Notes: generated from the letters alone by a model not told the origin. Positions 53,239 through 61,493 are shown, counted from the stretch's first letter. The stretch: DNA of 64,000 nt from Rhizobium leguminosarum bv. trifolii WSM2297 (GCF_000271845.1 NZ_JH719394.1:68828-132827); one strand, 5' to 3'. A program made the numbers and translations.

Positions 53239-54437
53239 CACCCGTTGTCATCAGTGAGAAAGGTTTCGGCGAGCCGCACCCAGTAACGGGCGGCGGGCGC
53301 GATGATCGCGTCGTTGAAATCGTAATGGGCGCTGTGGAGAGGCGCGCTGTCGCCATTGCCGACGAAAAGGTAGCTGCCGGGATTGGCCTGAAGCATGAAG
53401 GCGAAATCCTCGCTCGCGGTTCTCGGCCGGAAATCCTTCTCGACCGCCGCGAGCCCGAGTGCGTCATAGGCGACATCACGGGCAAATGCCGTTTCTTTGG
53501 CGTGATTGACCAGCGCCGGGAAACCGAGGCGGTAATTCACATCCGCCTCGGCGCCGAAGCTCTCGGCCTGGGCGCGGGCAAGGGCAGGAATACGCTCCTG
53601 CAGCAGCTGGCGAACCGTCTCGCTGAAGGCCCGCATGGTGAGCTTCATCTCCACGCTTTCGGGGATGACGTTCGAAGCCGAGCCGGCATGGATCGAGCCG
53701 ACGGTCGCGACCGCCATGTCCTGCGGATCGACATTGCGCGAGACGACGCTTTGCAGGGCAGTGATGAAGGAGGCGGAGGCCAGCACCGGATCGACGGCGC
53801 GGTGCGGCTCGGCGCCATGACCACCCTTGCCGACGATCTTGATGACTGCCTGATCGACCGAAGCCATGGCCGGGCCGGTGACGAAACCGAATTGCCCCGT
53901 CGGCACACCCGGCCAGTTGTGCAGCCCGAAGATTGCGTCGACGGGAAAACGTTCGAACAGACCTTCCGCGATCATCTTGCGGGCGCCCGCGCCGATTTCC
54001 TCGGCGGGCTGGAAGATCAGCCGGAGCGTGCCGCTGAAATTGCCGCTTTCCGAGAGATAACGGGCGGCCGCCAGCAGGATCGACGTATGTCCGTCATGGC
54101 CGCAGGCATGCATGACGCCGGGATTGCTGCTGGCATAGGCAAGTCCGGTCGCCTCCTCGATCGGCAGCGCATCCATATCGGCACGGATACCGATCCGCTT
54201 CTTGCCTTCGCCGCGCTTGAGGCTGGCGACGATGCCGGTGCCGGCAATACCCGTCGCCACCTCGTAGCCCCAGGAGGAAAGGCGGGATGCCACGAGTTTG
54301 CTAGTCCTGAGTTCCTGAAATGCAAGCTCGGGATATTGGTGCAGGTCGTGGCGAAGCGCGATGATCTCGTCGAGATAGGCGGCGATGCCCTTTTCGACCG
54401 GATCGTTGCTGCGCGGATTTCGAGCGATGATGTCCAT
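53238..54437 (-). CDS. M20-family amidohydrolase (HipO/SndA-like deacylase)
   Basis: 399 residues. Metal and catalytic motifs: IRADMDALPIEEATG, HACGHDGHTSILLAAARYL, FQPAEEIGAGARKMI, and the dimerisation domain ending in RTASEDFAFML. The family removes N-acyl groups from amino acids. In the proposed pathway it would deacetylate N-acetylcysteine after C-S cleavage. It is coupled to the acetyltransferase and follows the NtaA-type monooxygenase by 17 bases. Confidence 0.9.
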   Translation of the reverse strand: MDIIARNPRSNDPVEKGIAAYLDEIIALRHDLHQYPELAFQELRTSKLVASRLSSWGYEVATGIAGTGIVASLKRGEGKKRIGIRADMDALPIEEATGLAYASSNPGVMHACGHDGHTSILLAAARYLSESGNFSGTLRLIFQPAEEIGAGARKMIAEGLFERFPVDAIFGLHNWPGVPTGQFGFVTGPAMASVDQAVIKIVGKGGHGAEPHRAVDPVLASASFITALQSVVSRNVDPQDMAVATVGSIHAGSASNVIPESVEMKLTMRAFSETVRQLLQERIPALARAQAESFGAEADVNYRLGFPALVNHAKETAFARDVAYDALGLAAVEKDFRPRTASEDFAFMLQANPGSYLFVGNGDSAPLHSAHYDFNDAIIAPAARYWVRLAETFLTDDNG

Positions 54438-54454
54438 GACCGTTCCTCAACGCC

Positions 54455-55804
54455 TCAAGCGCCGACAGCCTTTCCGTGCTCGACCTGGTCAACGCCAACC
54501 GCATACCGGCTTTCACGGAAGGGCAGCCCCAGGTGATCGCGCAGCGTCGCGCCCTTCAGGACGGGATCGAAATAGCCGCGCTCCGTGAGGATTGGCAGGA
54601 CGTATGTGGCGAAGTCGTCAAAGCCTTCAGCGATGACGGGAAAACCGAGGATAAAACCGTCGGCAGCACCATGGTCCACCCAGCGGATGATCTCATTGGC
54701 AATATGCTCCGCCGTACCGATGAAGGCCGCGCGGGGCGTCGCAACATCGAGCGCGATCTCGCGCAGCGTCAGGCCCTTTTCGCGCGCCGTCCGCTTGATG
54801 CGGTCGGTGGTCGCCCGGAAGCTGTTCTTGCCGATATCGCCGAGATCCGGGAAAGCCTCATCAAGCGGATAGGCGCTAAAGTCGTGGTGATCGAAGAAGC
54901 GGCCGAGATAGGCGAGCGCCTCCTCGATGGTGACGAGATTGCGGATCGCCTGGTACTTGGCTTCCGCCTCGTCAGCCGTCGCACCGACGATCGGCCCGAT
55001 ACCGGGATAGATGCCCACTTCCGCCGCCGGCCGGCCATGCGCAATCACGCTGTCCTTCAGCTGCCGATAGAAGGCCTGTGCCTCCTCGAACGGGCCGCCA
55101 TTGGTGAAGACGGCATCGGCATGTTTGCCGGCAAGCCTGATGCCGGAATCCGAAGCGCCCGCCTGGAAGACGACCGGCTGGCCCTGCTTTGAACGGCTGA
55201 TGTTGAGCGGCCCCTCGACACGGAAGAAACGGCCCTTGTGGTTGAGGCGATGCATCTTCGTCTTGTCGGCATAGACGCCGGTTTCGCGATTGCGGACGAA
55301 AGCGTCGTCATCCCAGGAATCCCACAGGCCCTTGATCGCATCTATATAGTCCTCGGCGATCTCGTAGCGCAGTTCGTGTTCGGGATGTTCGCGGCTGTAA
55401 TTGCGCCCCGAACCTTCGAGCGGCGAGGTCACCGCATTCCACCCTGCCCGGCCGCCGCTGATGAGATCGATCGACGCGAACTGGCGGGCGATGGTGAAGG
55501 GATCGCTGTAGGAGGTCGAGACCGTGCCGACGAGGCCGATTTTCGACGTCGAGGCGGCGAGCGCCGAGAGGATGGCGATCGGCTCGAACCGGTTGAGGAA
55601 ATGCGGGATCGACTGCTCGTTGATATAGAGCCCGTCGGCGACGAAGGCGAAAGCGATTCCGGCCGCCTCCGCCTTGCGCGCCGTCTTGACGAAGAAGTCG
55701 AAATTGACACTGGCATCCGCCGGTCCGCTCGGATGCTTCCAGGCGTTCATATGACCGCCGGGACCCTGCAGCATGATGCCAAATGTGACGTGTTTCTGAG
55801 CCAT
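54455..55804 (-). CDS. LLM-class flavin-dependent monooxygenase (NtaA/CmoJ type)
   Basis: 449 residues, SD AAGGAG. VTFGIMLQGPGGHMNAWKHPSGPADASVNFDFFVKTARKAEAAG, GRAGWNAVTSPLEGSGRNYSREHPEHELRYEIAEDYI, and NISRSKQGQPVVFQAGAS are NtaA/DmoA/YtnJ signatures. YtnJ (CmoJ) oxygenates N-acetylated S-substituted cysteines, which is the best context match. Needs FMNH2, which the SsuE-like protein could supply. Confidence 0.88.
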   Translation of the reverse strand: MAQKHVTFGIMLQGPGGHMNAWKHPSGPADASVNFDFFVKTARKAEAAGIAFAFVADGLYINEQSIPHFLNRFEPIAILSALAASTSKIGLVGTVSTSYSDPFTIARQFASIDLISGGRAGWNAVTSPLEGSGRNYSREHPEHELRYEIAEDYIDAIKGLWDSWDDDAFVRNRETGVYADKTKMHRLNHKGRFFRVEGPLNISRSKQGQPVVFQAGASDSGIRLAGKHADAVFTNGGPFEEAQAFYRQLKDSVIAHGRPAAEVGIYPGIGPIVGATADEAEAKYQAIRNLVTIEEALAYLGRFFDHHDFSAYPLDEAFPDLGDIGKNSFRATTDRIKRTAREKGLTLREIALDVATPRAAFIGTAEHIANEIIRWVDHGAADGFILGFPVIAEGFDDFATYVLPILTERGYFDPVLKGATLRDHLGLPFRESRYAVGVDQVEHGKAVGA

Positions 55805-55827
55805 GGGATCGATCTCCTTGAAAATGG

Positions 55828-56820
55828 TCAGGCGACGAGGGAAAGCCGCTCCTCGGCGAGCAGCTCGATGGAGGCCAGGCGCTCGGCGACCGAAAGCGCC
55901 GGCGTGTCGAGCACGAACTCCTTGACGCCGTAGCGGCGGTGAAGCTCGTCCAATTCCTTGCGGATCTGCTTTGCCGTGCCGTGCAGCACGCTCGGCACTT
56001 TCTCTTCGGTGCGGTAATCGCTGACGCCGGCCTGGCGGGCGAATTCGGCCGCCTGCTCCTCGCTGCCGACATTGACGGTCTGGTCATTCGGCAGGAACAC
56101 CTTGACGATGCGCAGCTGGCCGACGCGCTCGCGGGCATAGTCCTCGCTTTCGGCGGCAAAGGCCGCGAGCGCCAGGATCGGCCGTTTGCCGCCGGATGCC
56201 CGCTCATAGGCCTCGAAGGTCCGGCGCAGATTGTCCGGATCGCCGTTCAGGTGACCGGCAAAAACGAGCTCCCAGCCCTTCTTCGCAGCAAGTTCGGCGC
56301 TTTCGACGCTGGCGCCGAGCAGAAAACGCTCAGGAGCCGTCGGCGGGAAAGGGGTCGCCTGCGCACCGTCGTAATTCGGATCGGCAGCGAGATAGATGTT
56401 GAGATCGGAAAGCTGGTCGGCAAAATCCGGCTTCCTGGACGGATCGACGGCAAGCTGCAAAGCGCGCGTCGAAAGCGGAAACCCGCCCGGCGCCTTGCCG
56501 ACGCCGAGATCGACGCGGCCGGGCGCCAGCGATGCCAGAAGATTGAAGGTCTCGGCAACCTTGTAGGCGCTGTAATGCTGCAGCATGACGCCGCCGGAGC
56601 CGATCCGGATCTTGGAGGTCCTGGCAAGAAGGTAGGCGATCAGCGCCTCCGGCGCAGAGCTCGCCAGGTTAGACATGTTATGGTGTTCGGCCACCCAGAA
56701 ACGGTGATAACGGAGTTCCTCGGCTCGGGCGGCAATCTTGACCGTCGCCCGCAACGCATCGGCGGCGGTGAAACCCTGTTCGATCGGGCTTTTGTCGAGA
56801 AGGCTGAGGAGATAGGTCAT
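55828..56820 (-). CDS. LLM-class flavin-dependent monooxygenase (MsnO8/YtmO type)
   Basis: 330 residues: YLLSLLDKSPIEQGFTAADALRATVKIA, FWVAEHHNMSNLASSAPEALIAYLLARTSKIRIGSGGVMLQHYSAYKVAE, and GRVDLGVGKAPGG match the MsnO8 group, to which Bacillus YtmO (CmoO) belongs. First gene of the operon; the shared inverted repeat lies 32 bases upstream. Confidence 0.88.
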   Translation of the reverse strand: MTYLLSLLDKSPIEQGFTAADALRATVKIAARAEELRYHRFWVAEHHNMSNLASSAPEALIAYLLARTSKIRIGSGGVMLQHYSAYKVAETFNLLASLAPGRVDLGVGKAPGGFPLSTRALQLAVDPSRKPDFADQLSDLNIYLAADPNYDGAQATPFPPTAPERFLLGASVESAELAAKKGWELVFAGHLNGDPDNLRRTFEAYERASGGKRPILALAAFAAESEDYARERVGQLRIVKVFLPNDQTVNVGSEEQAAEFARQAGVSDYRTEEKVPSVLHGTAKQIRKELDELHRRYGVKEFVLDTPALSVAERLASIELLAEERLSLVA

Positions 56821-56851
56821 GACATCACGATCCGATCGCTGGTTGCAAATC

Positions 56852-56875
56852 TTAATCTATAAAATCAGTAGACAA
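56852..56875. promoter_or_regulatory. Shared inverted-repeat motif upstream of monooxygenase operon
   Basis: On the plus strand TTAATCTA-N9-TAGACAA (56852-56875), i.e. TTGTCTA-N9-TAGATTAA on the minus strand, identical in both arms and spacing to the site at 47030-47053. It lies about 32 bases upstream of the first monooxygenase start, as at the other site. Regulator unknown. Confidence 0.5.
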
Positions 56876-56995
56876 CCTTCGTTATAAGAAATGCCATTCT
56901 CTTTCGCAGAGGCTGCGTGAAAAAAAACGCCGCGCGTGAACTGGAAAGTTGGACGTCCCGAACATCGGGACCGACGTTGAAAGTTGTCTTTTAAT

Positions 56996-57024
56996 CGACC
57001 ATTTAATGATCTATATTCTGGTCG
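56996..57024. promoter_or_regulatory. Inverted repeat upstream of toxin-antitoxin operon
   Basis: CGACCA (56996-57001) and TGGTCG (57019-57024) flank an AT-rich 17-base segment just upstream of the antitoxin SD. Phd-type antitoxins repress their own operon through such sites, so this is a candidate operator/promoter. Confidence 0.4.
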
Positions 57025-57038
57025 AAAGGAGGAGCCGC

Positions 57039-57320
57039 ATGAAGCTGTCAGAACAGGTCAAGCCAATCAGCTATCTCAAGGCGCATGCGCCCGAGATCAT
57101 CCGGACGCTGAAAGATAACCCGCAGCCAGTGGTCATTACGCTGCACGGAGAAGCGAAAGCCATTCTTCAGGATGTCGGACAATATGAAGAAACGCAGGAG
57201 ACCCTGGCGCTCCTAAAAGTACTGGCGCTGACCAACCGGCAGGTCGAGGAGGGCAAACTGCGCCCTGTTGCTGAATCCTTCGCGCGCATCCGTAAACGTC
57301 TGGCCGATGGCCAATCCTGA
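57039..57320 (+). CDS. Phd/YefM-type antitoxin
   Basis: 93 residues from ATG 57039, with a strong SD AAAGGAGG; an upstream start at 56949 is unlikely. KLSEQVKPISYLKAHAPEIIRTLKDNPQPVVITLHGEAKAILQDVGQYEE is the Phd/YefM DNA-binding domain. The C-terminal helix (EGKLRPVAESFARIRKRLADGQS) would cap the toxin. Its stop overlaps the toxin start. Presumably a plasmid addiction module given its position beside repC. Confidence 0.87.
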   Translation: MKLSEQVKPISYLKAHAPEIIRTLKDNPQPVVITLHGEAKAILQDVGQYEETQETLALLKVLALTNRQVEEGKLRPVAESFARIRKRLADGQS

Positions 57321-57643
57321 TGGCATATCGTGTTCTTTTCGCCGAGGACACGGAACGCGACATCGAGGATCTCTATCGCTTCATCGCCGGCCGCAACGGC
57401 GCCGAGACCGCGGAACGCGTTCTAACTGAAATCGAAAGCGCCTGCGCCGATCTCGAAGAATTCCCAGCCCGCGGAAATATTCCGAAGGAACTGGCGACTA
57501 TCGGAATCTCAGAATATCGCGAACTCCACCACAAGCCATGGCGCATGATCTATCGCATCCTGGGTACCGACGTCATCGTCTACTGCGTCGTAGACGGACG
57601 TCGCGATATGCAGACCTTTCTGGAGCGAAGGCTGATCCGCTGA
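57320..57643 (+). CDS. RelE/ParE-family toxin
   Basis: 107 residues: YRVLFAEDTERDIEDLYRFIAGRNGAETAERVLTEIESACADLEEFPARGNIPKELATIG then REL-HHKPWRMIYRILGTDVIVYCVVDGRRDMQTFLERRL, a full-length RelE/ParE fold. RelE members cleave mRNA and ParE members poison gyrase; which applies is not decidable here. Its stop is three bases from the repC stop on the other strand. Unlike the pair at 10521-11053 it is intact. Confidence 0.87.
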   Translation: MAYRVLFAEDTERDIEDLYRFIAGRNGAETAERVLTEIESACADLEEFPARGNIPKELATIGISEYRELHHKPWRMIYRILGTDVIVYCVVDGRRDMQTFLERRLIR

Positions 57644-57646
57644 AGA

Positions 57647-58948
57647 CTATCCGACTTTCCGGCCCACCGCCGCATTGGCCCGCAGAAGCGACATGAGCAT
57701 CGGGCCGATCGCGAATTCTCCCTTTTCGCTTCGCCGCGTCAGGTCGCGGAGGTAACCACCGGCCGAATTGATATGACCGCCGCGCTCCAGGATACATGCC
57801 ATCACCGTCGCGGCATTTTCCGGTCCCATCGCATTTGCGGCCTCCTCGTAGGCTGACGGACTGACGCCCAGCATCGATCGAACCGTCACGGCAGCGGTCA
57901 TCAGCTCGCGCCAGTTGCGAATTTCGCCATTTGGCCCGTAGGCCAGGATTTCAGGGCAGGCCTGCAGAACCAAGCCGAGCGGGAAGGATTTCAGCCCGCC
58001 GGCATCATCGCGCGCCCTCGGCCGTCGACCTTGCCCCTCCTGCCTGCTCGGGGGGGCAGTCTCATCCCTCCCCTCTTCCAGCGTCACGGCCCCTCGCTCA
58101 TTGTCTTGCTCCGGCTTTGCGCCCTGCTTCGTTTCGAAGCTTGGTTCAGATTCAGAAATGGATTCGGGGTTTGAATTCTGTATGTGACGCTCGATATAAT
58201 TGGCATTGCCGCGCTCTTTTGTCGATTTAATCCGATTTTCCAACCGGTTAAGGATGTCTGTACGCAGAGCGGTCAGCTCGTCCAGCAATTGTTCTAGCTG
58301 CGCTGTCGTCGGCGACCGCGGCAGGCCGTCGATCAGATCCCGAAACTCAAGGTAAAGCCCTTGCCAATCCCCCGGGACGTCTTCTTCGACGGCCGCTTCG
58401 ATGAGCTTTGCGATATCGCGGCGGCAAAGGGTAATGCGTTCGCGCAGGCGCTGGACATGCAGCCGCTCGGCTATCACCTCGGCCGCCAGCTGCTCGATCT
58501 CCTCGGCACGGGCAAGCAGTGGCGCCAGCGAAAAGCCGAAGGCGTCGTTGACCTCCCCTGCCCTGTCCCTGCGGACATAACGCTTGCCGTTGGGGCTATC
58601 CTTGCGCAGCAGAAGCCCCGCCTCAACGAGTGCGGCAAGATGGCGCCGCACGGTCTGTTCGGCCATGCCATGCGTCCTCAGCGAAAGCTGGACATTCGAC
58701 GGGAACACGATCAACCCGTTTTCCTGGGCCAGCTCGTTCTTTGGATAAAAGCTCAACAGCGCGTTGAGCACAGCTAGCGCCCGATCGCTGATGTTGAGCA
58801 ATGGCTTTGCTTCACACAGCGCACGAAACAGCTTCCATTTGTCGACCGACTGATTAGGCTTGATCTCTCCAGCCATGACCTGGCTTGCAAGCATGCCAAG
58901 CGTCATCGCCCGCCGCCCGAAGGGCGTCGTTATACTTCCGGTTTCCAT
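57647..58948 (-). CDS. repC: Plasmid replication initiator RepC
   Basis: 433 residues from ATG 58948 (GAGGTGGAAGAG upstream). Starts METGSITTPFGRRAMTLGMLASQ, the conserved RepC N-terminus, with DNA-binding region DKWKLFRALCEAKPLLNISDRALAVLNALLSFYP and LSLRTHGMAEQTVRRHLAALVEAGLLLRKDSPNGKRYVRRD. A variable linker (about 270-330) precedes the conserved C-terminal domain ending MLMSLLRANAAVGRK. RepC is the limiting initiator for repABC plasmids. Its expression is held down by the incA RNA encoded opposite its leader. Confidence 0.95.
   Translation of the reverse strand: METGSITTPFGRRAMTLGMLASQVMAGEIKPNQSVDKWKLFRALCEAKPLLNISDRALAVLNALLSFYPKNELAQENGLIVFPSNVQLSLRTHGMAEQTVRRHLAALVEAGLLLRKDSPNGKRYVRRDRAGEVNDAFGFSLAPLLARAEEIEQLAAEVIAERLHVQRLRERITLCRRDIAKLIEAAVEEDVPGDWQGLYLEFRDLIDGLPRSPTTAQLEQLLDELTALRTDILNRLENRIKSTKERGNANYIERHIQNSNPESISESEPSFETKQGAKPEQDNERGAVTLEEGRDETAPPSRQEGQGRRPRARDDAGGLKSFPLGLVLQACPEILAYGPNGEIRNWRELMTAAVTVRSMLGVSPSAYEEAANAMGPENAATVMACILERGGHINSAGGYLRDLTRRSEKGEFAIGPMLMSLLRANAAVGRKVG
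58141..58250. other. Candidate replication origin inside repC
   Basis: In repABC plasmids the origin lies within the repC coding region, in an AT-rich patch. Here the most AT-rich segment of repC is around 58141-58250 (GATATAATTGG and CGATTTAATCCG are examples), within the variable linker. Location is inferred from that precedent and base composition only. Confidence 0.4.
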
Positions 58949-59005
58949 CTCTTCCACCTCGACGAGGCAAAAGAAATCCGCCCGCCTAAACGGCGCCAAA
59001 AACTC

Positions 59006-59034
59006 TTGACAGCGATTCTCGGAAGTGCGATTCT
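59006..59034 (+). promoter_or_regulatory. incA promoter
   Basis: TTGACA (59006-59011), a 17-base spacer, and GATTCT (59029-59034) face against the repABC direction and upstream of the incA region. The -35 is consensus and the spacing optimal, as expected for a constitutively strong counter-transcribed RNA promoter. Confidence 0.65.
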
Positions 59035-59040
59035 CGGAGG

Positions 59041-59096
59041 TGTTCAAGACTACGAGGAAAGCTTCCGTGACGGTGACGTTCGGGGGCTTTTTTCTT
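59041..59096 (+). ncRNA. incA: Counter-transcribed RNA IncA
   Basis: The 199-base repB-repC gap holds a small RNA gene opposite to repC, as in other repABC plasmids. Transcription from the promoter at 59006-59034 would start near 59041 and end at a hairpin: AAAGCTTCCG (about 59058-59067) pairs, with two G-U pairs, to CGGGGGCTTT (about 59082-59091), followed by a T-run. The RNA pairs with the repC leader, causing premature termination or hiding the repC ribosome site, and sets copy number and incompatibility. Ends are estimated. Confidence 0.75.
59057..59096 (+). terminator. Rho-independent terminator of incA
   Basis: Stem of about ten pairs (AAAGCTTCCG with CGGGGGCTTT, including two G-U pairs), then TTTTTTCTTTT. 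The clearest intrinsic terminator in the window. Its complement lies in the repC leader, where the antiterminated/terminated switch acts. Confidence 0.7.
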
Positions 59097-59118
59097 TTGC
59101 GCGTTATCTCCCATCCGA

Positions 59119-59134
59119 ATTGTCAGCTGACAAT
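59119..59134. repeat. parS: parS-like centromere palindrome (copy 1)
   Basis: ATTGTCAGCTGACAAT, a perfect 16-base palindrome between repB and incA. It fits the rhizobial repABC parS consensus GTTNNCNGCNGNNAAC except at the outermost bases. RepB is expected to bind it for partition. A near-identical copy lies upstream of repA. Confidence 0.75.
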
Positions 59135-59147
59135 CGGTCTAATTGCC

Positions 59148-60137
59148 TCATTTTCCCTCATTTTCCTCTTCGAACTCCGCGGCGAGGCCGACCAACCGCT
59201 GAGCTAGGAAATCCGAAAACGCCGCCGATTTGACGGTGATACGAAAGGTTTTGCCGGAGCGGGTCACCGAAGCAAGCGTGCCGCCGTTCTCCGTCCGAAG
59301 CGTCTGCTCGGCCCGCTGCGGCGCGCTCTTCTCCTCAAGCGCCTTCCAGATGAGATCGAAGCGGCTATTGCTCTCCAACGCGTGGAAAGCTGCGGCGCCG
59401 ATTGCGGCCTGCGCCTTCTTCTGTCCGCCGGCCTCCCTGAATTTCTCGGCAAAGGCCAACCAGCGCGGGCGCCCGACCTTGGGCGCCGGTCCGATGGCGA
59501 GAATGATCTCCGGATCGATCGTCTGCGCCACCTGAAGAAGCCTGGACGTTTCCGGCTTGTCCGTCGCCAGCGCCTGGGCAATCATGTCACGGCTGAAGCC
59601 ATGTTCGTCCATGCGCCGCGCAAACAGAGCCCGTTCGATAAAGCTCAAATCGACGCGCGGGCCGTTCTCCTGACCTTGCGCGAGGATCAGCTCTTCGTCG
59701 GTGAGCTTGCGCACCACGGCCTTGATCGGAGCGCCGATTTCCGCCGCCGCGCGCAGGCGCCTATGGCCATAGGCGGCCTGGTAGTGCCCGGCCTTGACAG
59801 GATCCGGCCGCACCAGGATCGGAACCTGCTGTCCACTTTCCTGGATCGATCGCTTCAACCGTTCAAATTCAGGGTCCTTGTCGACGGGAATGCGGTCGCG
59901 GATAAAGGACATTTCGACGGTTGCCGGATCGATCTCCAGCACCTTGTCGCCCGAGGCCAGCGATTCGCGCAGCGCCTTGGCGGCTGCGGCTTCTTCACCC
60001 AGCCGCCCAAGTGACAGGTTCATCGCCTTGACAGCGCCCGAGGGCCGATGCGGTGGTTGTGCGCTCGGCACTTCCGGCCGTGTTGGCTCGACGGCACCGA
60101 CCATGCTCTTCAGGATATCGCGACCTTTTGGGCTCAT
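59148..60137 (-). CDS. repB: Plasmid partitioning protein RepB (ParB-like)
   Basis: 329 residues from ATG 60137, which overlaps the repA stop (ATGA) and has GGAG upstream; ATG 60149 is possible. Starts MSPKGRDILKSMVGA as in other RepB proteins. ParB domain: IRDRIPVDKDPEFERLKRSIQESGQQVPILVRP, YQAAYGHRRLRAAAEIG, then an HTH in GFSRDMIAQALATDKPETSRLLQVAQ. It binds parS and works with RepA in segregation. Confidence 0.95.
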   Translation of the reverse strand: MSPKGRDILKSMVGAVEPTRPEVPSAQPPHRPSGAVKAMNLSLGRLGEEAAAAKALRESLASGDKVLEIDPATVEMSFIRDRIPVDKDPEFERLKRSIQESGQQVPILVRPDPVKAGHYQAAYGHRRLRAAAEIGAPIKAVVRKLTDEELILAQGQENGPRVDLSFIERALFARRMDEHGFSRDMIAQALATDKPETSRLLQVAQTIDPEIILAIGPAPKVGRPRWLAFAEKFREAGGQKKAQAAIGAAAFHALESNSRFDLIWKALEEKSAPQRAEQTLRTENGGTLASVTRSGKTFRITVKSAAFSDFLAQRLVGLAAEFEEENEGK

Positions 60138-61351
60138 GTCCTGCTCCATGCACTGCGAATGAGTTGCTCGACCTCGGCATTGACGTTGTCGACGGACTCG
60201 ACGCCGCGGTCATAGGTCTGGCGATGCATCGTCTCGCGTCCGGCCTCGTAGATCGTCTGCTTGGACAGGCCGGCATCCGAAACCGCAGTCGACTTGACCA
60301 TCATCGAGGTCAGCACACGCTCGCCGAACAGGCTGCGCAGGAACGCGACGATCTGCGCCTGCGGACCATCATTGGCCTCATAGCGGGTGACCAGATAGCG
60401 CATCCAGTCATAGTCGAGATTGCCGCCGGCCTCCTTGACCACGGATAGAAGGTCGGAGGTCATCGTCAGGAACTGATTCATCGACGCAACGTCGAGCATC
60501 TGCGGATGAACGGTAATCAGCACCGAGGTAGCTGCGCAGAGCGCAGACAGCGTCAGGAAGCCGAGGGTAGGCGGGCAATCGATGATGACGACATCGTAGC
60601 TCCCTTCCAGCGAATGCAGCGCATTGCCGACCCGCATGAAGAACATGTCCTTGTCGTCGCGGTTGGTGTCGGCCAGCGCCTTTGGCGTATCGTGTTCGAA
60701 CTCGTGCAGTTCGAGATTGCCGGGGATGAGATCGAGCCCGGGGAAATAGGTCTGGCGGACAATATCGCCGACGTCGCGGCGCGTCTCATCATATTTGATG
60801 GCACCGTAGAGCGTCTCATTTTCACCGACGTCGAATTCGGGCTGATATCCGAGCATCGCAGACATCGACGCCTGCGGATCGAGGTCAACGGCGAGCACAC
60901 GATAGCCGCGAAGCGCCAGGAACTGCGCCAGGTGGATTGACGTAGTCGTTTTGCCGGAGCCGCCCTTGAAATTGGTGACGGCGATCACCTGGAGATGGTC
61001 GCCCGCCCGGCGCATCGGCAGATACGACGGTTTGGTGCGCCCGAGATGCTGGCGCATCGCATGGATTTCCTCGAGCGAGAACACCCGGCGCCCGGAGGCC
61101 GTCTTTCCGGGATTGATGCTTTCTACCTGGGCGGCGAGGTGGCGAACATAGCTGTCGGTGACGCCGAGCAGCTTGGCAGCCTCGGTGCTGCTGAACCGAC
61201 GTAGCGATTTGCGGGCATCGGGCGAAAACAACCGCTCGAACAGTACCTGCAGCTGGCTGCTGAGCATGGTCGAGTCCTGCGCAATCGTCTCATCGATCGA
61301 GACTTGACTCGCTCTCTTGGCTTTCTCAACAATCGCGGCCTTGGTCGGCAT
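60134..61351 (-). CDS. repA: Plasmid partitioning ATPase RepA (ParA-like)
   Basis: 405 residues. N-terminal HTH region (STEAAKLLGVTDSYVRHLAAQ, about 55-75) for autorepression, then deviant Walker A KGGSGKTT at 129-136, AVDLDPQASMSAMLGYQ, and YDVVIIDCPPTLGFLTLSAL. First gene of repABC. SD AGGA precedes the ATG. Sequence is typical of plasmid RepA (ETIAQDSTMLSSQLQVLFERLF). Confidence 0.95.
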   Translation of the reverse strand: MPTKAAIVEKAKRASQVSIDETIAQDSTMLSSQLQVLFERLFSPDARKSLRRFSSTEAAKLLGVTDSYVRHLAAQVESINPGKTASGRRVFSLEEIHAMRQHLGRTKPSYLPMRRAGDHLQVIAVTNFKGGSGKTTTSIHLAQFLALRGYRVLAVDLDPQASMSAMLGYQPEFDVGENETLYGAIKYDETRRDVGDIVRQTYFPGLDLIPGNLELHEFEHDTPKALADTNRDDKDMFFMRVGNALHSLEGSYDVVIIDCPPTLGFLTLSALCAATSVLITVHPQMLDVASMNQFLTMTSDLLSVVKEAGGNLDYDWMRYLVTRYEANDGPQAQIVAFLRSLFGERVLTSMMVKSTAVSDAGLSKQTIYEAGRETMHRQTYDRGVESVDNVNAEVEQLIRSAWSRT

Positions 61352-61387
61352 TCACGCAAATCCTGATAAATCGGGTAATTTTGCGCA

Positions 61388-61416
61388 AATGATCGTGAGT
61401 CTGGCAATGACGTCAA
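61388..61416 (-). promoter_or_regulatory. Putative repABC promoter
   Basis: On the minus strand TTGACG (61416-61411) and ATCATT (61393-61388) are 17 bases apart, about 37 bases upstream of the repA start. Moderate match to sigma-70; RepA/RepB autorepression would act here. Confidence 0.4.
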
Positions 61417-61493
61417 GCGGTTTCTTGGTTAGCGAATGGATAACAAACCGGATTCGACGAAAAAATCATGTGCAATTCCGGAATCTTAGCGCA

